From Pyropia haitanensis (taxonomy: Eukaryota > Rhodophyta > Bangiophyceae > Bangiales > Bangiaceae), in assembly GCA_008729055.1 (NCBI GenBank), contig SDUX01000007.1, positions 2,466,064-2,530,063 of the forward strand: a stretch of DNA of 64,000 bases. Reading direction: 5' to 3'. Positions 56,989 through 64,000 of the stretch are shown piece after piece. A program made the position numbers and the translations under genes. Under the pieces are notes generated by a model. That model worked only from the letters and a program-made list of their open reading frames with translations, was not told the origin of the DNA and searched no databases. Position 1 is the stretch's first letter; each line of letters starts with the position of its first letter.

Positions 56989-58497
56989 ATGGCGTTTGAC
57001 TTGGACCTGTCGCAGCACTCGGCTTGGGAGGGATTTCTAGCGGGGAAGAACGTGGGGCTGTTTGGGCGAGCCGGCTGCGGCAAGTCCACCGTCCTCAAGC
57101 GCGCCATCGATCGCGCACGGAGCGTTCACGGGGAGGCTGGCGTGGGTGTCGTCTCGTGGACGACTGCGGCGGCCAAGCTGATTGACGGCCAAACCATGCA
57201 CAAATTTTTGCGGATTGGCATTGCCGAGCTACCTAAGGAGCGCATCCTCGAGGCGGTGAAGCGCAACAAGTTTGTCCGCCACAAGGTGGCTCACACCTCA
57301 ATCCTCTTCATTGACGAGGTGCCGCTCATCCCCACGCGCTGGTTCACCATATTCGAGTACGTCGTCCGACAGCTGGCGCCGGCCGGCAAACAAGGCCGCC
57401 CGTGGGGCGGCTGCCAAGTCGTTGGTATGTTGTCCGCATCGTGCGTGGGAACGAGACTAGGGAGGAGGTACAGACGGATGAGAGAGGCCCCTATTGACGC
57501 TCAAGTGACAACGTGTCGTGGGTGTGTTTCGAGCGGCGGGCGCCATATTCTTTTGCTTAACGTCGTACTCACACATGGTACCTGCTTCCAACGTCGACTC
57601 TGTGCTCCTGCGGTACGTACAGTTGGCGGCGACCCTCTGCAGCTTCGACCTGTGCAAACCAAGAGCACTCGTCAAGACGTGCCCGTATACATGTGTAGAA
57701 TTTTTCGGGACTCCTTTTTGTCTCGGTACGGTATGCTCGTCTTTCTCACAGGGTCGCACCGCCAGTCTGGCGACAGCTGGTTCGTCTCCTGTTTGGACCG
57801 TGTGCGCAAGGGGGAAGTGACCGACCAGGACCTGATGGTCCTCAACGCCACTTCCGACGGCGTAGCGGCGGACGAGTGGGACAAGCGGACGCAGCTGCGT
57901 GCGCTGAACGCGCAGGTCGACGCGTTCAACAATGACCAACTGTCGCGGCTGGCCGGCGCCCAGGTGGTCTACTCTTGCCGCGATGAGGTGGCGGCGCACC
58001 TTACTCACCCGGCGCGGCGCGCGTACGCGCAGAGGTGCTTACGGGAGGTCGCACCGCCTTGCGTGACCCTGAAGCGGGGCGCTGTGGTGTTGTCTACGCG
58101 GGAGGTGGATTTGGTGGCAACCGCCACGCAAGGAGTGGTCAAGGACTGCCGGGAGGCATCTGTGTTATGCGACTTTGGCGGCCGGCTGGTGGATGTGAAG
58201 GCTGCTGCCTTTGACGTGATCGACAACTGTGGGACAACTCTGGCTACTCGCCACGCGATGCCCTTGGCGCTAGCGTGGGCCATGACAATCCACCGTGCGC
58301 AGGGGACTAGTTTGAGCACGCTGGCCATTGACTTCTGTATGCTCAACTGGCGCCTTGAGGGGCTTGTTTATGCTGGATTGTCTCGATGCCGATCACTTGC
58401 TGGGCTTTTTGTACGCGGGCTGCGCCGTGACCACATTGTTGTAGATGAAGATGCGGTGCAGTTTTATTGCAATGCAGTAGACGCCTCCACAATGTAA
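56989..58497 (+). CDS. PIF1-family 5'-3' DNA helicase
   Basis: Superfamily 1B helicase. The start at 56989 (MAFDLDLSQHSAWEGFLAGK) sits in a good GGCCATGGCG context. Motif I/Walker A is LFGRAGCGKSTVLKRA (residues about 24-39). The Walker B region is SILFIDEVPLIPTRW (about 104-118). A 198-bp in-frame intron (57425-57622) interrupts motif III. Splicing gives QVVVGGDPLQLRPV, which matches the PIF1 consensus, whereas the unspliced frame does not. Later motifs are LTGSHRQSGDSWF, VRKGEVTDQDLMVLNAT, MTIHRAQGTSLSTLAIDF and YAGLSRCRSLAGLFVRGL (motif VI). All motifs needed for ATP hydrolysis are present. It ends at a TAA at 58495-58497. Its place inside the KDZ element, beside and co-oriented with the transposase, suggests a role in element replication or repair (inference). 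It could also be a captured host gene. Confidence 0.85.
   Translation: MAFDLDLSQHSAWEGFLAGKNVGLFGRAGCGKSTVLKRAIDRARSVHGEAGVGVVSWTTAAAKLIDGQTMHKFLRIGIAELPKERILEAVKRNKFVRHKVAHTSILFIDEVPLIPTRWFTIFEYVVRQLAPAGKQGRPWGGCQVVGMLSASCVGTRLGRRYRRMREAPIDAQVTTCRGCVSSGGRHILLLNVVLTHGTCFQRRLCAPAVRTVGGDPLQLRPVQTKSTRQDVPVYMCRIFRDSFLSRYGMLVFLTGSHRQSGDSWFVSCLDRVRKGEVTDQDLMVLNATSDGVAADEWDKRTQLRALNAQVDAFNNDQLSRLAGAQVVYSCRDEVAAHLTHPARRAYAQRCLREVAPPCVTLKRGAVVLSTREVDLVATATQGVVKDCREASVLCDFGGRLVDVKAAAFDVIDNCGTTLATRHAMPLALAWAMTIHRAQGTSLSTLAIDFCMLNWRLEGLVYAGLSRCRSLAGLFVRGLRRDHIVVDEDAVQFYCNAVDASTM
57425..57622 (+). other. Intron in the helicase gene
   Basis: The donor is GTTG|GTATGT at 57425 and the acceptor is GGTACGTACAG ending at 57622. 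Its length is 198 bp, a multiple of three with no stop, so the unspliced frame stays open. Joining restores the conserved helicase motif (Val-Gly-Gly-Asp-Pro-Leu-Gln-Leu). Confidence 0.85.
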
Positions 58498-58807
58498 AGT
58501 CCCGCCAGCCGAGAAGAGAAAGAAGTCGCAAGCACAAACAACAAACGAACCTGCAACCTCGGCCGCCGCTACGCGCGCCACCGTCACAGCGACGCCCGCA
58601 AGGCCGGGGGTGCGGACTCAGCCTAAAGCGGGTACAACCTTTACTACCACGGCGCCCCGCCACCGCACTAAGACGGTTGCACAGCGGCGTAGCATCCAGC
58701 ACCCACCCCCGCTGCGTATGAGGACGACGTTGCCCAGCCGGCCGCTTCTTCAGCCTCGGCCACACCCAGCCCCCATCAATCAAAAACATAACACCACCAC
58801 CCTGAGC

Positions 58808-61709
58808 TTACCCCTCGGTGTACAAAGCGTTCCAAAGCACAAGAGACCGCCGTGCGAGCGCCAATGACTCTACCGCCATTGCATCTTCCATGGTAGTTGG
58901 CAACATAAAGTCGGGAAAGTGGTGCTTGCGATACTGGCTGTAGGCGGTGCTCTCGTAGAAGTACATGAACGGATACGTGGCCTCCCTTTGGCCGTTGGCG
59001 TACACCATACCAAAGACCTCTACAGCCGGCATCTCTGCCAGCACGACCGTGCGTTGGCCGGCCTCTAGTTCGCCTGACTCTGCTTCCCGCGCAGCTAGCG
59101 CCGCCATATCTGGCGGAGCCACACGCCACACGCACGCGGTTGCAAGGAGAACGGACCCCTGCTCCTGGGGCGGCCGATCAAACAACCGCACGCGAGGCCT
59201 GCACGAGCGGAAGGCCAGAGGAAGCAGCAAAGCTAGTTAGTCAAGCAGAGCTCTAGGAAGCATCCTTGGAAAACAAGAGGTTCAAGTCGAGTGCGTAGAA
59301 CAGAGGGCCATAAAGCCTGCCTGCACGGGCAGGTTCAGCCAACGGAAACGTACCCTATCGAAGATACAGACCACACCGAGCGGTACCCCGCCGCTATGGA
59401 ACCCAAAGTCACCGGCGTGGGTGATGGGTTGCCGCTGACCAAGCACAACTGGGCGTCCTGCCCAAACGGGTACACAACGTCTTCGCTGCCGTGCTCAATC
59501 GCCTGCAAAAACACCGTGACAACAGTGGGGGGGATGTCCACGCCATGGTACATGGTGAGGTCGAGCAGCAGCTCCGCAGTTGCCGCCCGCTTGCCGTCCA
59601 CAGTCAAAAAGCTCGCGCCCACCCGCTTCACGAGCGCATTGGCAGCGTCGGCGGGCTGCTGCGAAGCCGCGGTGACGGGAAAGTCGCCCGCTCTATCTGC
59701 CGAGCCGCTGACCCCGGCGTCGGCCGAAGAGCTTCCATCCGCTCCTCCCACAGCAGCATTCACCCCGCCTGCTTGAGTGTTGCTTTCAGTGCTGCCACAC
59801 GCGTTGCTGTCCGAACCTTGATTCGCGGCACCGCTCGCACCACCATCTGAGCCGCCTCTTCCTCTCTCATCCAAGCTGCCACTCCCGCGGCCGCCGATCG
59901 CGCGACCGTAGCCGTCACCCGAGCTGCCACTGACACCGCCAGCCGAGGCACCCCTGGCAGCACCTCCAGTACCCCCGCTGGAACCGCCACCCAAACCACC
60001 ATTGGCAGCTGCACCCGAGCCCGTACCTGACCCACCGCCAAGGCCTCCGCCTGCGCTGCCGCCAGCGGCGCCGCTACTAACGCGAGCTTTCGGTGGCGAC
60101 TCCCGTTGCCGCTTCCTGCCCATTCTTTCATTGGCGGCACGTGATGTAGGTGCCACTGACATGCGATTCGCGGTTGTGGACGCGGCTGCGCTCGTGGGAG
60201 CCAGGGCGCCGCCAGAGAAGAGGGCCAGCAGCCAGAGGAAGAAAGGGTCCCGCCGGACCTTCATCAGCATGATGACAGCCAGATACTCGTCGTTGATCAT
60301 ATACCTGGTGTTTTTGAACGATGGCGAGATGAAGCACACCTCAGAGCCCCGTATCTTAAACCTCACAGTCGCACCGCGCGCCGCCTCGGGCGTCAGCTGG
60401 TTGTAATTGTGGTCGACCTTGGCGCGCGCCGTCGCATCGGTCATCTTCCGCTTCACGAGCGTGTCCACCACAAACTTGTATAGACCGATGAACTCCAGTA
60501 GCCGGTTACGGAAGGAGTTGTCGCGGGAAGGCACTTTCAGCTCCGCCTCCGTCTCCTTCACGACCTGGGAGGGGATGAAGTGAGTCGACATGACGGGGGC
60601 CGGGGGAGGGATGCGGGTGCGGCCGCGCCCACACGGCAGCAACGTACGCGGCGGGGCGACCGTTAAGCCTGGGAGGCGAAAATTGTGAGAGAGCGTGTAG
60701 TCCAAACGCTGCTCGGTCCGACGTCCGCTTGCCGCCGCAGAGACACTTGAAGCCCCACCCGCCAAAGACGTGCGGGCAGCGGCACCACCCATGGCAACGT
60801 CAGTCCCCGCGACGCTGCCTGTTGCGGAGCCTTCGCCGGGAGAGCCACGTAAAGCCCCGCCCACAGAGGTGCTGCCCTCCGCGGCGCCGACATCCGCGTG
60901 GTCACTTCCCGAGGCGTTACCAGCAGTCACGCCGCCGCCCGCTTGTAGCCCAGTAGACAAAGCGTCCTGCGGCTGGGACGCAAGCGTCTGAGAGACGACG
61001 CCAGGTAAGCGCTGCCCCGGCGAGTTATTGGTCGCAGAGCTGACCTGCGGAACGGCGCTAGCCAACGCGTCGCCGTCAGTCGCGCCGCTCCCTTGCCCAC
61101 CATCCCCCGCCACGATCCCGCCCGGACCGTACGAACTCCCTGGCGCAGGCGCAGAGGATGCCTCGCGAGATGCCGTCCCCCACGCGATTCGGCAGCCACT
61201 CTGCCGGTGCCCGCTGCGGCCTCCGCGCTGTCTGCAATGTCGCCGGGCGAGCCAACAGGGATACCACCACCAGCCGCGACGCCGCCTCCAGCCCCGACGC
61301 CACCAGGCGCTGCGGCACCTGCAGCGCCCTGCGGCGTAGAGCGGGCGGCCGACGAGCCGACCGCCGAAGGCGATCCTCCAGGGAGTACTGAGACATCCCG
61401 TCCACGTTCCTCGTCTAGGAGACACAAAGCAGAGCACATGCTGTCAATGGCAACAGTGAAGGCTCCCTCGATCTCGGAAGAGGGCCTCTCTTGCCCGGAC
61501 CCATCCACGAACCCAGATCCAAAAAGCATCATCCCCCCCGGCGTCCCAGGGCGGCAGATAGTCACAGAGAGCAGCACCTTGTTGTCCGCAGTGGCAGTGT
61601 GAATTTTCATGCACGTCTCCTGCAACATTTGGGCCAGATGTACGAACGCATGCCCGGAGGAGAACCCATACAAGCCAGCGGCAGCGGACACCGACGGAAC
61701 GACGTCCAT
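58808..61709 (-). CDS. Third transposon gene, unknown function
   Basis: No family was recognised. From the ATG at 61709 the protein begins MDVVPSVSAAAGLYGFSSGH, then AFVHLAQMLQETCMKIH, and SGQERPSSEIEGAFTVAIDS. After a Gly/Ala/Ser-rich linker in which the frame shifts by one base (near 61160-61200) come a conserved-looking core of about 130 residues (LDYTLSHNFRLPGL; FIPSQVVKETEAELKVPSRD; FRNRLLEFIGLYKFVVDTLV; KIRGSEVCFISPSF; YMINDEYLAVIMLMKVRRDP) and a second Gly/Ser-rich linker. A helical block follows (VDGKRAATAELLLDLTMYHG; VVTVFLQAIEHG). A 156-bp intron (59198-59353) leads to a last exon with VRLFDRPPQEQGSVLLATAC and YPFMYFYESTAYSQYRKHHF. It is transcribed towards the helicase gene from near the right end. 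A DNA-binding or transposition accessory protein is possible, but this is only inference. Confidence 0.6.
59198..59353 (-). other. Intron in the third transposon gene
   Basis: The donor ATAGG|GTACGT is at 59353 and the acceptor CTCGTGCAG ends at 59198 (minus strand). It is 156 bp. Joining gives SSIG|PRVRLFD in phase. The acceptor has a good pyrimidine tract. Confidence 0.65.
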
Positions 61710-61929
61710 TGCTCAGAGACCCGCACTACAAGCCCTCCCCCTGAGCGTGCCACAGCAAATCACCCCACCCCACCACTGCCGGTTCCCGCAAGCAGCACAC
61801 CTCCGACACAAGAGGTGCATCGAAGCCTGCAGAGGCCGGGGAGAGCGGGGACGGGGAGCCCGCCGGCCCGGCTCGTCGCCGGCAAGGAGCACACGAGCAG
61901 GAAGTGCTGTAGCGCGTAGCCACAAGGAC

Positions 61930-62185
61930 GCGCCGGCCAGGTACCCGCCAGAAAGGATCGCGCCTGCCCAGCGCGCGCTCGTCGGGTGCACGCTCGCCGG
62001 GCACACGCCGGTTGAGTGCACGACGCCAGTTGCACGCCCGCTGGGTCGGCGGTGGCCGGACTGGCGCCGGCCAGGTGGGCGCCTGGAGACAGCGCGCCGG
62101 CCAGGGGCGCACCAGCCGGGAGCACGCCTGCAGGGAGTGCGCGGTCAGGACGCGCGCGGTCAGTAAGGGCGCGGATGGGCAGCGT
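61930..62185. repeat. Degenerate 15-bp tandem repeats
   Basis: Units like GCGCGCCGGCCAGGG with GCACGCCGGTT-type variants. One minus frame reads as five-residue units of the type ALPAG, VLPAG, APLAG, ALSPG, AHLAG. Whether this is ever translated is unknown. Confidence 0.55.
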
Positions 62186-63115
62186 GCGGGCGGGGCGGCC
62201 GGTAGCGGGGTGGCCAGCGTCGAGGCGATAGCAGCGCCCCTGCGCGTCGCCGCGGCGTGATCGGCGTGAGATGGATGCCGGCGTCGCCGCGAGCGGCGGC
62301 GGGGACCGTAGCAGCGGGGACCGTCGCGGCAGGGAGGGTGGTGGCCGGGATGGCGGTGGCAGGCAGGGCGGAGGCAGAAAGCGCGCGGGCGGGGCGGCCG
62401 GTAGCGGGGTGGCCAGCGTCGAGGCGATAGCAGCGCCCCTGCGCGTCGCCGCGGCGTGATCGGCGTGGGAGGGATGCCGGCGTCGCCGCGAGCGGCGGCG
62501 GGGACCGTAGCAGCGGGGACCGTCGCGGCAGGGAGGGTGGTGGCCGGGATGGCGGTGGCAGGCAGGGCGGAGGCAGAAAGCGCGCGGGCGGGGCGGCCGG
62601 TAGCGGGGTGGCCAGCGTCGAGGCGATAGCAGCGCCCCTGCGCGTCGCCGCGGCGTGATCGGCGTGGGAGGGATGCCGGCGTCGCCGCGAGCGGCGGCGG
62701 GGACCGTAGCAGCGGGGACCGTCGCGGCAGGGAGGGTGGTGGCCGGGATGGCGGTGGCAGGCAGGGCGGAGGCAGAAAGCGCGCGGGCGGGGCGGCCGGT
62801 AGCGGGGTGGCCAGCGTCGAGGCGATAGCAGCGCCCCTGCGCGTCGCCGCGGCGTGATCGGCGTGGGAGGGATGCCGGCGTCGCCGCGAGCGGCGGCGGG
62901 GACCGTAGCAGCGGGGACCGTCGCGGCAGGGAGGGTGGTGGCCGGGATGGCGGTGGCAGGCAGGGCGGAGGCAGAAAGCGCGCGGGCGGGGTGGCCGGTA
63001 GCGGGATGGCCGGCGTCGAGGCGATGGCAGCGCCCCTGCGCGTCGCCGCGGCGTGATCGGCGTGGGAGGGATGCCGGCGTCGCCGCGAGCGGCGGCGGGG
63101 AACGCAGCAGCGGAG
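62186..63115. repeat. 199-bp minisatellite, about 4.7 copies
   Basis: The string CGAGGCGAT starts at 62221, 62420, 62619, 62818 and 63017, an exact 199-bp period. Copies are almost identical (a few substitutions in the first and last). 199 is not a multiple of three, so each copy is read in a different frame and a coding role is unlikely. It lies about 300 bp inside the right end of the transposon. Confidence 0.95.
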
Positions 63116-63281
63116 ATGGTGGTAGTAGGGAGAGTGGTGGCGGGGAGGGCGGACGCGGTGAGGGTGTCGTCGGGGACGGCGGTGGCGACGGGCAGTGCTG
63201 ATGAGCGGGGGCGTGGCGGCGGGATGCTCAGCCGGTGTCGTACACGTGTTGACGACACGTTGACGATAAACACCGCTCAGA

Positions 63282-63320
63282 GAGTGGTTGATACTAGGTC
63301 TGTGAGTGGTTGATACTAGG
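63282..63320 (+). repeat. Two 17-bp direct repeats near the right end
   Basis: GAGTGGTTGATACTAGG occurs at 63282-63298 and 63304-63320. Confidence 0.85.
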
Positions 63321-63359
63321 CATGTAAGGTGACTTGGAAGCCAATAGGAATCCATGGAT

Positions 63360-63394
63360 AAGGGTCGGATTCTTGAAGGGTCGGATCCGACCCT
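63360..63394. repeat. Right subterminal AGGGTCGGAT motifs and 18-bp palindrome
   Basis: Direct copies of AAGGGTCGGAT at 63360-63370 and 63376-63386. An inverted copy overlaps the second, so 63377-63394 is a perfect palindrome (AGGGTCGGATCCGACCCT). The same 11-mer occurs twice at the left end. Confidence 0.75.
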
Positions 63395-63405
63395 GCCATT
63401 ACCTC
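63393..63405 (-). repeat. Right terminal inverted repeat
   Basis: CTGCCATTACCTC. Its reverse complement matches the left end at 12 of 13 positions. Confidence 0.7.
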
Positions 63406-63409
63406 TGTT

Positions 63410-63417
63410 GGTCGGCC
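63410..63417. repeat. Candidate right target-site duplication GGTCGGCC
   Basis: Identical to 48992-48999 on the other side of the element. Confidence 0.4.
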
Positions 63418-63928
63418 CGCCGCCGGCCGCGCGCGGGACAATGGCGGGCTGGGGCCCGCCTTGGCGCCACCCGCGTCGCGTCGGGGCGGGCGGTGGCCGT
63501 CCCGATGGCGCCCGCCGCCCGCCGCCGCCGCCGGCGCACGCGCTGCCGCCACGTGACGCGGCGGGCTGGCCTTCCAAAATTTTGAAACGGGCCGCCCGCC
63601 CACCGCCACCCCCTTGGCGCGCGGTGTGCGTCGGGTGTGTACCGCCTGGGTGTCTCCCCCCCTCCGCGGTGGTGCGCGGACGGGGGCGGCGGGCCGGCCG
63701 GCGTCGGGGTGGCCGCACCACCGGTGCGGCACCCCCCTCCGCGGCGAGGAGAGGGGGGGTGGGGGGGGGGGGGGGGGGCGGGGGGGGGGGGGACGGGCGA
63801 TTGGCGCGCCAGCCGTCCGCCGCCGCCAGAGCACCGGGCAGCGCGGCCTCCGCCGCCTTGTTGCTGCCGCGCCGCCAGCAGGCGCGCGCGGCGGCCGGCC
63901 GTTTTTTTTTTGTGGCTGCGCCCTTTGG

Positions 63929-63967
<39 letters not shown>

Positions 63968-64000
63968 TGGGCGCCGGGCCCCTGTCGACCGCCGCTGTCG
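63418..64000. other. GC-rich flank right of the transposon
   Basis: Extreme-GC composition resumes immediately outside the transposon. Contains poly-G runs near 63755-63790 and a (CCG)n tract at 63934-63967. No supported gene. Confidence 0.5.

Larger units (their letters stand above)
49005..63405. mobile_element. KDZ-type DNA transposon carrying a PIF1 helicase and a third gene
   Basis: About 14.4 kb, delimited by short inverted ends (GGGGTAATGGCAG on the left, and the complement of GAGGTAATGGCAG on the right) with repeated AGGGTCGGAT motifs just inside both ends. The order inside is KDZ transposase (plus), a 265-bp tandem duplication, PIF1-like helicase (plus), an unknown three-part gene (minus), a 15-bp repeat array and a 199-bp minisatellite. 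Base composition inside is visibly less extreme than in the flanks. The transposase frame is almost intact, which suggests fairly recent activity (inference). Confidence 0.75.

Noticed and set aside
62186..63115. CRISPR-like regular array
   Set aside because: The whole 199-bp unit repeats with no unique spacers, in a eukaryotic transposon. It is a minisatellite.
61726..63273. Long minus-strand frames with repeated His/Pro/Arg units
   Set aside because: Produced by the 199-bp minisatellite. The period is not a multiple of three, so the same DNA is read in all three frames in turn.

Overview
The window looks like nuclear DNA of a very GC-rich alga, most likely a bangiophyte red alga of the Porphyra/Pyropia type. 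This is an inference from several observations: GC content that looks near three quarters by eye, endless (CCG)n and poly-C/poly-G tracts, genes with one or a few short GT-AG introns, a MEF2-type MADS gene, a cellulose-synthase-like GT2 enzyme, and a secreted malectin-germin protein. No species-specific marker was seen. Most long open frames are low-complexity shadows, because stop codons are rare at this base composition. Only frames with family motifs, spliceable junctions or balanced amino-acid content are annotated.

Layout. 1-2461 (minus): an alanine-rich multi-pass membrane protein that runs off the left edge. 2462-7734: gene-poor. 7735-13373 (plus): a long Ala/Gly-rich protein of unknown function. 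13727-20317 (minus): a large fusion of a PARN/CAF1-like deadenylase domain, a plant-type poly(A)-polymerase-like nucleotidyltransferase and an OST-HTH/LOTUS-like domain, with catalytic residues missing from both enzyme domains. It shares an upstream region, containing an AT-rich island, with a probable plastid membrane protein (21661-22539, plus). 23289-24300 (minus): the end of a UBX-domain gene. 25887-26650 (minus): a small signal-peptide membrane protein. 27335-29586 (minus): a frame-broken GT2 glycosyltransferase. 31521-35697 (minus): a three-exon MADS-box gene. 35698-43343: gene-poor. 43344-44678 (plus): the malectin-germin fusion with an AATAAA signal. 45324-47014 (minus): an NTF2-like, probably plastid-targeted protein.

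49005-63405 is a roughly 14.4-kb DNA transposon. It has short matching inverted ends, repeated AGGGTCGGAT subterminal motifs and a candidate 8-bp target duplication. It carries a KDZ-type (Kyakuja-Dileera-Zisupton) transposase with SWIM-like and CxC zinc clusters, a PIF1-family helicase with a 198-bp intron, and a third, unrecognised gene on the opposite strand. It also carries a 265-bp tandem duplication with a hairpin and a 199-bp minisatellite. This element and the PARN-nucleotidyltransferase-LOTUS fusion are the two most interesting items.

Many genes change reading frame at or beside mononucleotide tracts. Each such change could be an assembly indel, a small intron or real decay, and the sequence alone does not decide. 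Exon ends other than the five introns listed are approximate.
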